Below, piece by piece: positions 21,966-34,009 of a DNA stretch of 64,000 nt (its first letter is position 1; each line of letters starts with the position of its first letter). The translations under genes and the position numbers were made by a program. Under the pieces are notes generated by a model. It searched no databases. It was given only the letters and a program-made list of their open reading frames with translations, and was not told the origin of the DNA. Source of the stretch: Neodiprion pinetum (taxonomy: Eukaryota; Arthropoda; Insecta; Hymenoptera; Diprionidae); contig NC_060236.1 of the NCBI RefSeq assembly GCF_021155775.2, forward strand, positions 4,309,087 to 4,373,086, in the 5' to 3' direction.

Positions 21966-22061
21966 ATGTCTCTTTACGTTAAACTTGTGATCGCCTTGTT
22001 CTACGTTATCCTGCAGGCCGCTGGAGCTCCTCATCAAACGCTTTACGCCGATGGGAATGTG
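21966..22061 (+). CDS. First coding exon of a secreted or membrane protein
   Basis: ATG in a good insect context (GTGAAAATG), with an in-frame TGA 15 bp upstream, opens a 32-codon exon. Residues 1-20 (MSLYVKLVIALFYVILQ then AAG) form a typical signal peptide: one Lys, a hydrophobic core, and small residues at the cleavage site before APHQTLYADGNV. The frame runs straight into GTG-GTGAGT, a consensus splice donor, in phase 0, and hits a stop soon after if not spliced. The codons are GC-balanced, unlike the surrounding AT-rich DNA. The product enters the secretory pathway; whether it is a hormone precursor, cuticle protein or receptor cannot be told from 32 residues. I found no convincing second exon downstream, so the first intron is long. 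Confidence 0.7.
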
Positions 22062-22067
22062 GTGAGT
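22062..22067 (+). other. Splice donor of the 21966 exon
   Basis: GTGAGT immediately after the phase-0 codon Val32, matching the GTRAGT consensus. It is followed by a T-rich intron with a long T-run at about 22110-22132. Confidence 0.65.
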
Positions 22068-22132
22068 TTTACTCGATTTCATTTCAATTTGTAGTCGACT
22101 GTTTGGTTTTTTTTTTTTTTTTTTTTTTTTTT

Positions 22133-23178
22133 ACAACATTTTTTCGTATCAATTTTGTTTTCTATACTAAAACAAAAGCTATAAACGTGATTAATTTTTG
22201 ATGAAAATTCGTTGCACAGTGTTTTTGTTATTATTGTGGACACGTTTCGATTTGTTAAATTTGTGGTTCCGTTGTTATACAAATGCAGGTGAAATACGGG
22301 AATTTGTTCGTTTTCAAGGTTTACGTAGGAATATTATACGCTTGGAATGATTAACGATTGATATGCGTGACTATTAGGATTTTTGTTTATTGGGAATATT
22401 TGGGGATGAAGGTGAAAATAATAATTAATATGTTGAACGAAATTTGCTCAACGTTTCAATATGATGGAGTGAAAGAGATCGATATTTCCTTACATCATTT
22501 AGATAGTAATGATTCAGAAATTATTGGACGAAATTGTTGTAAAAAATCAAAATTACGAATAGGTTTTGACTTGGAACATTTCTAGACTGGTTCCGTTATG
22601 CTGGGATTTTGGTTTATATTTTTGACACGTTCAATTTTTTTTTATAAATTTCGTAATGAAACCGGTCTAGAAATGTAAGTGAAAATTCTAAGCGAAAAGT
22701 AGAAGGTTTGGAATTTTTTGGGAATTTGAAAAAACTCTCAATATTCGTAAGTAATTGAGCAAATGAATAAAAAATCTGATAAAATTCAGGGTAATGTTTC
22801 AAAGTTGAGACAACTGTAGAAAAAAATTTTGAAACAACATCGAGAATGGTGCGGTTTAGACGTTGATAGGGTTTGCACGAAATTTCGCGTGTATATGTTT
22901 TGCATCATTAAATTCGATATACCGAATACTAAATTTACAAAATGACTATTTTTTCCCTCTAAGCATGCAGATGATTAACTACTGACTCGAACCTCACGTA
23001 ATTATGCATAGAATATACAATATTTCAAAAATTTGGAAAGTATCGCGATATTTTAATGAAAAAAATTGGAACCGTGACGAAATTCGACGTTTATTTGACC
23101 TGCGTGAAAGAAAAAAATGTGTTAAAAAAATATCGTTGCGTTGAATCGGTATAGTAGTATTACATAAGGCAACCCTTA
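22133..23178. other. Presumed intron, no gene recognised
   Basis: AT-rich and downstream of the donor. The open frame at 22358-22585 has AT-biased composition and no motif. Confidence 0.3.
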
Positions 23179-23531
23179 CACTGAGAGAAATTTTTGGTTC
23201 CGGTTACCGCTCGGTCCTCAACTATTTTCATTTTTTACCACAATCGAAAAATACAGTTCCAGGTACGAAGTGAAAATTAGTTTTCCAGCCGTTACCGGAA
23301 AGTCTGGTATCCGTTGCTATTCTTTCTCAGCACGATCACTGTTGCTATATTTTCTTGCAACTGTTGGGAAAATTTAACGCTCGTAAAAAATTAGATTTGG
23401 CGTTACAATTGCCAAAATGTTTACGCGTACCTCGTTTTTCGTAATTCCAACGATATTCAAACAGTTTTTTCAACGATACCTGTTTTACTGAATTTTTCTG
23501 GTTACTACAAGAGATAAAATTTTTCTCAATG
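23179..23531. mobile_element. CACTGAGA-family MITE, near full length
   Basis: 353 bp. The left end is CACTGAGAGAAATTTTTGG and the right end is the complement of CATTGAGAAAAATTTTAT, so the first 15 or so bases are inverted repeats. Internal landmarks are GTTACCGCTCGGTCCTCAAC, AACGGAT-type sequence, CCTCGTTTTTCGTAATTCC and ACCTGTTTTACTGAATTTTT. It has no coding capacity. Flanks read TTA before and TAA after. This is the reference copy for the family. Confidence 0.75.
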
Positions 23532-26319
23532 TAAAGAATAATCAGACCAAAGTTAGTAACGTTATTCCAATGATTGACGTATCAGAGAAATCGTTGTAGG
23601 AATCTTTGCAATACAGTCAATCATAGTAACGGAAAATTTCTTAATATTTTGAAAACATTACCGCAATAAAATCGCTGTAAAAATTTCAAAATCCGCGAGG
23701 TTTTCTTACAACCGACATCGTTGACCTAACCTAACCGCGGATCGTAACCAGCCACGCAATTAATTAATCTTGATTAATAACCCTGGAGTCGAATTAGGTT
23801 TCCAGGCTCCCGAAGCCGGCACGTCCCTCATCCCTGTTCCCGTTCCATCCTCGTTTTCCCCTTTTTCCCATCGACGCTGACCCCCAGCTGCAGCCGGATA
23901 ATTCGCGGAAGGTTAAATTCGGTAATTAGTACTCTGGCGTCGCTCAGACATTCCCGTTTATCCCGACCGTCTCTCAGATAAGGGATACGGATTGCTCTTG
24001 CCGAGAACTTCTTTTTCATCTTTTTTCCTTTTCTTTTTTTATTTTTCCTCTGCCCCCCCCGGGCAGAGTTTGGGGGATTGTACAATTTCTCTTTTCAATC
24101 TACCTTGCCAGAGCTGCGGCTGCTGAAAGTTTATACATACCCTGATAATCGGGAAATTGTTTTTCTTCCGTTGACGCGAAACTTTCTTCCGATTATAAGA
24201 CGGAGAGCCGATGCAACCGCGGTGCATTCTGGGTATCGAAACTTCGACAGGACACTTTTTGTTTTCTTTTGACAGATTTACAAAATTCACATCGGTGTGT
24301 AATTAATATTTATTAGATAAGGGATTTTAAATACTAAAGTGTTTCACGAATTCCTCGTTGCATAAATTCGATTCGATGATTTTTAAACGTAGTATAATAA
24401 TAATTTGTATTGTTTGTATGAAAAAAAAAAAAAAAACAAACAAACCTTTTATCGAATTATTTGATACAGTGGCGCCAGACATACGATATTGTGTATAGAT
24501 ATTTTCATAGAATTAGTAAAAACTCTCTTTAACTTGATGAAATTATCTGTGATGCCGTATTCGTAGAAGTAATTAGCGATTCTTTGACGCTGACAAACTT
24601 TTTTCCAACCCAAATGTCAACGAACCATTTCGCAGAAACAAAGAATCACAGTAATCGCAACGAACTTACCGAGCTGCATTATCGTAATAAAATCTTATAT
24701 ATTTTAAAACATTATAACAACATTATAACATTGATTATATCATATGTTGGAATCGAATGTCTCGTTTTGATTGATAGATCGGGGATCCATCCCTACGTAT
24801 AGGATTTTATTGTATATGTACGACTGTATAAGTACGCGATTATTCGGGTCGGTGGATTTTACTTGACGATTTTCATGCGCGTAAAAAACGGAAATGGCAA
24901 GGCAGCAGAATTAGATTGCTGACAGGCGTACGTATATATTAGTATTAAAAGTTGACGGGCAACGTAAAAGTTTATACGACGCCAGTTTCGATCTAGTTTG
25001 ATTCCGGAGTAGAGTATAAAATTGGACGAATCTTTTCGTTATATTTACCCTGTATGTATACGTATATATATGTACATATACAATATATAGGGTATGCCGT
25101 AAGGGTAGTGAGAATTTATTTACATACCGGATAAGAGAGGGTTCGTTTCACTTCCATTGTGACGCGGTGGAATCGGGTGGGGAACAATGTTTTTCAGACT
25201 GGCTAGATGAAAAAACTGCGGTACGATTTTCATCATTTAGTTAGGTGGTGAAAATATTGTTGAAACATCGTTCTTTTTTTTATTTATTTATTTTTTTTTT
25301 TTTTAAGCGCAACGCACGTTTATGCCGAAATTCCCACACGACTTGTTTAATCGTCGTATGTGTGGCAAAGTCTAATGCGTGAGATAAAATTAATGCATAT
25401 GGAGGGAGGGGGGGGGGGATCGTAAATGTTGCAGAAATTCTGGAAAACCTGGAAATGTCAGAGAATTATTCACGGTGGAAAATGCTTGGGGAATTTTTAC
25501 GGTAAATTGTACAAGGATTATGGGTAAAAAATGTGGCGTTTAACATTTCATACGTAAATTTTTTGTCTCAGAAGTATCGAGTTTTTTTTTTTTTTTTGTT
25601 TAGTTTTTTACAAATCTTTGAGCAATGTAAAAAATAATACATATGTATAATGGCTGAATATATATGTGATAATAGAAAAGAAAGAAGAAATATCTAAACC
25701 GGTTTTTTCAACCCTAGCAAAAAAAATATCGTCAATACTTGTTTAAACTGTTTGCAAATTTATATGTTATTACAAACCTAGCGATTTAATTTTCTCACTA
25801 CGAAAGTGGAGAAAAATTGAATCGTTGCTTGAAGTGAAATTTTGCCAGAATTGGAAAATGTCCAAGTTTCTTTATCTTCATTCTTGAAATACGGATCACG
25901 GAAAAAAGCTGGCTTACACGTTACAACGTATGAGTTATAAGTGTGGAAATTTCCTGCTGCATCTTGTACGGATGCGGTTTTTATTCCTCGTATCGAGGAA
26001 AAAAACCTCACCGCATTTTATAATTTCAGAACAACTAAAGGAGAAACGAATTTGTAAACTCTTGTTTAACAAACACGCGGTTTATCGAGTTTCGAGAAAC
26101 AGTATTTTGGAAATTTTGTAATTGCAACGATTTTTTACAAAAAAAGATACATTCGTCGGTTTACGTCAATATCACAAATAAATTTGACTTTGTAAATTTT
26201 TTTTTCCCTGTGCAATAAGTCGATGAAGTTTGTTTCGTCAATTCGCCATTATTCGACGTTTACAACTAATTCGTGATTTTGACAAAATCATACCCGATTT
26301 ATTGACAGCGTACGCTGAT
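23532..26319. other. No gene recognised
   Basis: Includes CCTAACCTAACC at about 23735, a phrase frequent near insect genes, and a GC-richer patch at 23780-24290. There are poly-A and poly-T runs at 24421, 25291 and 25580 and a C-run near 24053. No protein-like frame. Confidence 0.3.
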
Positions 26320-26661
26320 TCTGAGAAAAATTCAGTAAAACAAGTATCGTTAAAAAAAACTGTTTGAATATTGTTGGAATTAGGAAAAACGAGGTACGCC
26401 TAACTATTTTGGTAATTGCAACGCAAAATCAATTTGTGAGGTTTACTCTACATTTTTAGTTAAACAAGACTTTAATAGTTACAAGAAAATATAGTGAGAG
26501 TGATCGTGATGAGAAAGAATAGCAACGGATACTAGACTTTCCTGTAACGGCTAGAAAACTAATTTTCGTTATCTACCTGGAACTATATTTTTCGATTATG
26601 GTTAAAAAATGAAAATAGTTAAAGACTGAGCGGTAACTGGAACTAAAAATTTCTCTCAGTG
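26320..26661. mobile_element. CACTGAGA-family MITE, opposite orientation
   Basis: 342 bp. Starts CTGAGAAAAATTCAGTAAAAC and ends AAATTTCTCTCAGTG. It is inverted relative to the 23179 copy. It lacks the usual 30 or so bases between two GAAAAATT repeats near its left end. Confidence 0.75.
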
Positions 26662-28206
26662 TAACTGAAGTACATGTTTCGTCGAAAATTCTCGTTTTTG
26701 CAAAATATCGTTTGTTTTTCCTTATCTCGAGGCTCCCCGGGATTTTCGAAAATCCAGGAAAACCACCGGTTATTGCGTGACCCAGACACGTTATCAAACA
26801 TAAACCGCAATGCCAAAGTCTGACTCAGAATCGGAAAACTGATCGAACAACTGCTCCACGTCTGTGGTTTCTTCGCGTCAGTTATTTCACCCAGAAAAGG
26901 AAAAGGAAGAAGCAGAGAAAGACAACGATAAAGAGAAAATGCGTCGTTTTGTTCACGTGACGCGTTCCAAGCCTCGGAAAATCGGATAATTACGTCAGGC
27001 ACGCGATCAATCCTGAAGATATACGCAAAAGGTTTCCAAACATAGAAATTTTCAAATTTGGCACTGTTCTTGAATTCAGCTTATCCTTTCCTCTCCTCGC
27101 AATTTTATCGGGATGTTTTATTCCTCCTCCGAAATTTTTTGTTAATTTCTTGTTTTGTTTTCATTTTGTCGCATGAAACGTGAGTCCGAAATGCAGACTG
27201 TTACCACGTTCAAGCTAGTAACGTTAGCGTGACGAAACGTAATGGAACAAGTTATTGTAAAATCTTAGAACGACTTCCAAGAGGTTGGTTTTTCTAAAGT
27301 ATGAGAACATCTTCTCTTTGTTACCGTCGACTGGATGGATTCAAGACAATTCCAAGTTTGCGAATCAACGATTCTCCTAAACGTGCATCGTTAAACCGGC
27401 AACGTTACTTCACTTCAATCCGATCGACCGTAGTCACATACCAAATGTGTACGCGTCGTACTGCGTAAACGAATAAAAGTAAGAAAGAAATCCAGCGGAG
27501 ATGAAGGAGATAACTCTTTTTCTCCACTCATGCATCGCGCCATCTTTCTTTTTTTTTTTTCGCTTTCCGCGGTTTTGCTCTCTTTAAACTTCGCTCACAC
27601 AAAAGTCTACGGGTATCTTGATACGTCAGCTCCTCACAGTGCTGGTGTTATGTATGAGAGAGAGGTTTTACGGCGCTGCTGATAATTAACAAGCATAATA
27701 AATCCCTGCAGTCACGAACCCGCAAATGCAAACTCATCGGCCAACCGCTCGGACAGTTCGTAAGAAGAAAAACGGAACCGAACTCCTTGAATGCAATTAG
27801 CGACACTAGCGTCTCTTCTTTAGCAACACGGCGCGACAAGTGATTCAGAATTGTTTGCACGCTCGACGCAGCGAATAAACGAACAAGGGTGAAAAGAAAA
27901 AAAAATGGATAAAAAAGACTAAAAATAAATTAGGAAGAAGATGAGATCCAAGAGAGGCAAACTTCCTAGTGTTAAATTCAAGACCTATCCCGTTGTGTTT
28001 AAAATTCTCGTCAATGCAGGTTCTGTAAGGACTTGCACGAATCATTCCTTCTCCTATCGCCCGAATCATAGATCTTTGTACACCAACAAATACGTTTTAT
28101 ACTTCATGGGTGTGCCTACACATTTATGGGTGAAAACTCGGAGGTCGGTTTGGTGGGAAAAGCCCGGTGCAGTGGACGATGTTACTCTACACATTTCTCT
28201 CTATAC
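26662..28206. other. No gene recognised
   Basis: Mixed composition with a T-run at 27550. Minus-strand open frames at 26573-27002 partly overlap the MITE and are not credible genes. Confidence 0.3.
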
Positions 28207-28801
28207 TAGGGTGGTTCGTTTTCTAACTTTTTTTTTGTTGTTTTTGAAGGTGCCACTCGAGAAATTTATGACAAATATTGAAAAAAATTGTCGTAAAACC
28301 TGGACGAGGTAAGAAAATATTTAGAGGTCGCTACCAATTGATGTGATATTTTTTTTTATTTTTTTTTATGTTGGTTTATTTTTTCGTATCGCTTTTGTTC
28401 ATAAAAATAAGGACTGAAAACGAAATAGGCACATCAAAGTGATGGGATAGTCCTTTTTCGGTAAGAAAAACTGCTGTCCAAATTTCTCCGAGACGATTAA
28501 TCTTTCGGATAAAAGACGAGAACAGCCAACTGCGGAATTTTTTAGGCGCAGTTTGCCGTTGATTGGTGAACGATTAATTGGACCACGATACGAAAAAAAA
28601 ATAAATAAACTAACGTATATGTATAAGTTCGTAAGGTGTACGCATAAAAATAAAGTAAAAATGTTACAATAATTGGTAGCGATTTTTCAAATATTTTTCT
28701 ACCTCCTCCAGGTTTTACGACAATATTTTTTTTCAGTATTGGTCGCAAATTTTTCAAGTGGCACCTTAATAAAAAGAAAAATTAAAAAAAGAAGCACCCT
28801 A
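28207..28801. mobile_element. TA-flanked foldback MITE with about 130-bp inverted repeats
   Basis: Left arm 28207-28339 and right arm 28671-28801 are inverted copies. Both include GGTGCCACTYGARAAATTT, TTGTCGTAAAACCTGGA and CGCTACCAATT. Ends read TA-GGGTGGTTCG and GAAGCACCC-TA, consistent with TA target sites as in Tc1/mariner-type elements. No open frame of note. Confidence 0.75.
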
Positions 28802-29939
28802 ATAAATACGTAGATCCGTCTCTAGTCATCCTCATCGTCGGTTTAATCAAAGTCTTCTTCTTTTAACGCGAACACGAATTCTCATCTACAATTTTCAGGA
28901 GACGTTTTCTCAAGTTCAGTTTCTGGTCCGATCGTCAGGCAATCGATATCTCTTTGCAGCGTTTCTTGACTCTTCGAAAATGGAACCAAAGCCTTTATAC
29001 AATTTCTCTGCTTCTGGCAGAGATCAGAGAGTATTTGATTTACACGATATGTTCTTACATGTCTTTTCTTTGAAGTCGCATTTTCTATGTTCAGTGTTTT
29101 AAACCGCTACGTTTACATTCTTCTCTTCTCTTTCGAGGATCGAAAGCTAGATAATTATTTTTATTTGAATAAAAACTGGGACGAGTTTCCTTTCCAAGTC
29201 AATTTTGTGTGTCGATGAGTAGCGAAACATAAGTGACAGGAGAAACAAACGACACGTTGATCACAGAGACGCGTAAAATTTCTACTTACGGAGAGAAAAC
29301 TCGTTTCAGTTTTGATTGCAGTAAAAATTATGTATCTAGTCGAATAGTGACCGAATACAAAGCCTCTCGCCAACTTTTATCACGAGGCTGAAACTAGGAG
29401 CCAGAATCAGCAGCCAAACGTTCCAAACTTCATTCTAATAAGCTGGTAGTGAGTGGAGGAGTCCGAATATCAAAACTTTGCGCAACACCTCGAACTCCGA
29501 ATACTTTTATAGAATTACGAGGATAAAACTAAACTGCGTTATTCGATTTCCAAAAAAGTTTAACAAGTTTGTCCGCTGACTCTGGCTGTCAGCTTTAGCT
29601 TTATTACAAACTTTAAACACGTCCGAGTAATTCTCTTCCACGGAGAAGAATCGGTCGAGTTACTTCCGCCTGTATCCGTCCAACTTGTTCGACATCGAAC
29701 CATCTGTGACTACCCAATATTTGGCTAATCGTAGTAATCATTCTCGGAGAGAACACGGACGTCAGGTTTCGCGGTTGTGGTTGTTACGTAAACCGCTTCC
29801 AAAACCAACGAGAGAAGGGCGAAGGTTCCGTCGAATCGGGGGAATGACCGGCCGTTCTCCCTACGATGCACGAATGTCTGCATGCACCACGAGGCCGGTG
29901 ATTAAACGGTGAACTAAAAGCCCTTCGTACCGTTCCCTC
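28802..29939. other. No gene recognised
   Basis: Ordinary AT-rich sequence. The open frame at 29685-29912 has an Arg-rich product without motif. Confidence 0.3.
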
Positions 29940-30320
29940 TTCTCACGCGTGGGCGTTTTACGGGGTTCTTTTACACGAGGGTTTCGCGGCCGTGTAGTGT
30001 ACCATGTAAAATACACGCACGCACACACAAGCGTCGCGACGCTTCACCCGGCGCCTCGACGCGCGACGCTCTCGCCCCTGCAGACCGTTGACTCAACGGC
30101 TTTCATCCTCTTCCTCTCTTCCTATCGCCCTCTCTTTCTTTCTCTTCCTACTTCTGGAGAGCCAAGCGGAGAGAGAGAGAGAAAGAGAGAGGAGAGACGC
30201 CGCGTCGCTCGTTGGACTGAATAGCTCTCTGCTACCGGACCGGACCCCCGGATCAACGTCGAAATAAATCAACCAGAGATCATCTCTCGAACGTCAGAGG
30301 AGCGCGGAATTGCAATCGTG
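29940..30320. promoter_or_regulatory. GC-rich promoter-like patch
   Basis: GC-rich, with a CA run, a 15-base perfect palindrome CCGTTGACTCAACGG (30085-30099), and a CT tract that can pair with a GA tract (30122-30194). Composition fits an insect core-promoter region, but no adjoining coding exon is evident. Confidence 0.3.
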
Positions 30321-30421
30321 ATGACGGGAGGCTTTTTTTGCCTGTAACGGGAATGCCGTTAACCTCGTTGCGTAGCAATATTTTCGTTCTAATATTCATC
30401 GTTAATATTTATCTTATGTGT

Positions 30422-30730
30422 CAGTGAGACCTCGATTATACGAATCCTCGATTATCGGAAAAAATGTATTTTTCACGTGAAATATAAATATATATATATG
30501 TATATATTGTTGTTCGGTAAAAACTGTGCAACAGCCGTTCGTCGATCGACAGCGGACGACTGATATAAAACGAAAGTAATAAAAAAAACGTTTGGTGTTT
30601 GAAAAATGGTTTAATACTTGTCGATTTAAATTTCTGTTGTATGTTTATACCTCGAAATAAAAATTGATTTTCGGTTATCCGAACTAGGCTCGGTTACCAA
30701 TTAATTCGGATAACCGAGGTTCGTACACTC
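30422..30730. mobile_element. Tigger/pogo-like MITE
   Basis: The left end CAGTGAGACCTCGATTATAC mirrors the right end (complement: GAGTGTACGAACCTCGGTT then ATCCGAAT). The CAGT..ACCTCGATTATCCGAA signature is characteristic of Tigger/pogo elements. The inside is AT-rich and noncoding. Confidence 0.55.
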
Positions 30731-31020
30731 CAAATTTGACGATATTTTTTCACCATAGGCAATTACAGAGACCGTGCGTGAAATTGACGACAGCGCCAAA
30801 TCGATCGTATTTGTCCCAATATACGCCAGGCACTTTCCCCTGCCTACGCCAATGACTCAGCCAATCGTAAACTTCCGCGGCTGCGCCGTCGCACGAAATT
30901 AACCGATCGTTTTGAATCGCCCTGTCGTACACAGGGACGGTAAATAACGATTTACTCCACTGATCTTTATACTATCTGGATTGCTGTCTCCTATGCTTCC
31001 AGCACACGGCAGTTTGTGCC

Positions 31021-31211
31021 GATTAGAAGCCCCAAAAAAAAAAAAAAACCGACACCGGCGCTGCGACACCCGAAGTTAAACTAACGGGTCACGTGGGTGA
31101 TAGTCTATTAGAAACATATTTAGTCACATGGTTGTACACAGTGAACCACGTGACTCGTTAGTTTCATTGAAGCCACTGAAGCGCTGGCGTCGATTTCGTC
31201 TGCTTTTAATC
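31021..31211. mobile_element. 191-bp palindromic element with CACGTG in both arms
   Basis: The left arm to 31100 and the right arm from 31141 are inverted copies. Matching blocks are GATTARAAGC, CGACRCCRGCGCT, AAACTAACGRGTCACGTGG. The loop is about 40 bp. An A15 run interrupts the left arm. Each arm holds an E-box CACGTG. Confidence 0.65.
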
Positions 31212-31379
31212 ATCTCGGGCCGAGGACGCTGGTCAGTCATTCGGTTAGTCCAGAGATCAATGATTTACTCGGTATTTCAGCGACTTTTACATAACAACTG
31301 ATATCGCGATAATTAACCTTTACTCTTGTTACACCGAGACGAGGCATTCTTTCACTCACTCGTCAAGGTTAGATCAAGT

Positions 31380-31500
31380 CCCGTCGTTAGGGACGAAGTT
31401 GGCCACTCGTGGCGCTGCTCGTAGTATTCGTGACGTCAGAGCCTGGCTATCGGCGCCATTTTATCACCACATAACCTAAGTTTTTAATTTCAATGGAGGA
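31380..31500. promoter_or_regulatory. Promoter-like segment
   Basis: Contains GTGACGTCA (a CRE-type site), GGCGCCATTTTATCACC and ACATAACCTAAG. These are features I associate with housekeeping-type insect promoters. The first ATG after it (31493) opens only seven codons, so no gene start is shown. Confidence 0.25.
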
Positions 31501-33370
31501 AAATTGTAATTCTTGATGTTTTAAATTATTCATTTTGTAATATATATTAATGAAACGTGATCAATAATATACCTATTTTGCTATTCACACGCGAAAAAAC
31601 ACGGTCAATAGCTGTCGGTCTAGTTGCATTAGTTTGATTTCTTCCCATCAGATGTCGCGCACCAAAGTTACAATCCCAATTTCAATTGCTATTCTCTTTA
31701 TTATTAGTTCTGTACCAGTTGTTCAGTCAATTCGGTTGATATTTTTAAGCATCGAATCATGGAAAGTGTTTCAAGTACGAAAATGTATAACGTACCTTTG
31801 AGAACTACATACATGTATACTACGATAATTGATAAAACAGATCGAATTACAACGCAGTTCGAAATAATTTTCGAAGGAAAATTGATTTTCTTCAAGTTTT
31901 ATCCGATAGGTAATGTATACATGCATATATGTATACAATTACCGTCAATAATTTCCACGGATTAACACAGTTTAACAATATTATTGTAGAATTGACTCGA
32001 GGTCAATCTGTCGCGTGGTATAAATTTAATAATCGCGTAGTTGTAGAGTATAATTCAAGCGTCACTGAATATAACCAGTAACCTAGTTCCGCATAGATGT
32101 TCTCAGGGAATTAGATATCCGCTTTAACAATGCTCTACGCTTTGTGTATGCACGAGCTTGTATGTAATAAAAGCGAATGTGCCGTGTAGAGTAATACTGA
32201 GATTATTACGAACTTTGAGTCGAGAAGAGGATTAGGTCGGTTTATGATGCAGTTGCACGATGTTCGAGAATTAACTTGTCTTCTGCAGAGAATGAGATAC
32301 GAATACCTCTCAGGGTCGCAATTGCGGTGCATTAGCATCTCCTCTCCCTTCGCGAAAAAAGAAAAAAAAAAACGCACACATTTTTCATGCTGCATAATTT
32401 CTGTCTAATACCATGTATTTTATTTTACGGTACTTTTTGCATTTTACACAGAAAACAATCGTACAAGTGCGGAAAATAAAACTGGTTTTTTGTTGCACTT
32501 TGTCTATGAAAACGGTGTACCAACGATCGCCGATACGTTACGGTGAAATTATTTTTATCATTACTTGTATGCCTTACGCGATTTTGCATGTATAATTTAA
32601 AAAGTAAAGAAAAAATTGCGCTAGAAGGTGAATTTTTACTGACGCACATTTTTGTTCCTTTTTTGTTTTTTTCTAAATCATCTACATAATCCCGGTGAAA
32701 ATTATGCGGTGCGTTTATACAATCTCTTCAGCTTCGTTAATTATACTCGTTGTCAATTTATGGCAAAATATTAAGTTTTCCCGTTGTTAGTTGATGTTAT
32801 TAAATAATTTACAGTAAGTAATTTAATACACAGGATAAATTCAATGAATATAAATTAAACGAGAAAGTGTGTAATTAGCGAGGAGAGACCGAGACGAGGA
32901 AAGGGAAAACGGAGAAGGGAATCGAAATTGGTTACTCGATGGTGGTGGTGCAATAAATTTTATACATCCCATCCTATACGTACACCTATCTACCCTTGGT
33001 AAAATGACTTCGATTCAACTCCCAATCAGACTTCTCTCTCTCTCTCTTTCTCGCTCTGTTTTATTTTCCCCTCTCTCTTTCACCTTTATACCCCCGACGT
33101 TCGTTCCTATTCTACACCTTCGCACCCTCTTCGCCGCTGCTTCTCTCAAAATTACCATATTGTCGCCGTTATTACGTTCCGAGGATGTAGTTACCCGTAC
33201 ATGCTTTTAAGGCCGTCGTAGCGACGTCGCGATAAATAGTTTCAAACAAAATATTTGTACGATGTGTATGGAAGCGCGTACCTACCACTTGTTTTTTCTT
33301 TCTACGCGAATGAGTTTTGCAAAAAAAATTTTATACAGTTTACGTGTGTTTTTCAAATTTTAACGAAAAG
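31501..33370. other. AT-rich, no gene recognised
   Basis: Nothing beyond short A-runs and a CT-rich stretch near 33033. Confidence 0.3.
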
Positions 33371-33533
33371 TTAAAATTTCCCTTGCACGGGGAATCGTAA
33401 TTAAAAGAGCGCACCTCTTGAATTTCAATTAAATAGCTCATATTTTGGTAGGATTTTACTCATGTAAAAAGACTGACATTTCAGAGGGTCGGAGTGAAAA
33501 AAAACTTTTCTTCTTTTTTGATCAACCACCTTA
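33371..33533. repeat. MITE remnant of the TA-flanked type
   Basis: Carries AAAAGAGCGCACCTCTTGAA and ends GATCAACCACCTTAA, a pattern resembling the right end of the GGGTG-end MITEs. The left end is not visible. Confidence 0.4.
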
Positions 33534-33923
33534 ATACACACAACTCTTTAACATCTCGCCGCTGAATCGCAAATTTTTTACTTATCTACAACACGACGTA
33601 CTCTGTTCGTTCATACTATCGTTACATCTACTTATTTGGAACGATGAAAATTCAGTTCGACGTGACCATTGAATAGAGAAAAAAGTAAGAAAGAAAAATA
33701 TTCAAATATGTATATATATATGTATATGTATATCTTTGAATTCGAAATGGAGATGCTTTTCACAGGTAAAAAATATACGGGGGTTTATACGAGGTAGACG
33801 GACATTCATGGGGCTCTGCACTTCGTCTCCTTGTCATGGATGGCGGTACGGGGGTAATTTGCGCTCTTTCACGGCTCGTTAGCTGCCTTTATACGGTGTA
33901 GTCCCTGTTTCGAGTATATTATG

Positions 33924-33925
<2 letters not shown>

Positions 33926-34003
<78 letters not shown>
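33926..34003. repeat. GA microsatellite, about 39 units
   Basis: A perfect GA repeat; the Ser-Leu open frame on the complement is an artefact. Confidence 0.95.

Positions 34004-34009
<6 letters not shown>

Noticed and set aside
23733..23746. CCTAACCTAACC as telomeric repeat
   Set aside because: Only two units and a bit; this phrase is common near insect genes and does not indicate a telomere.
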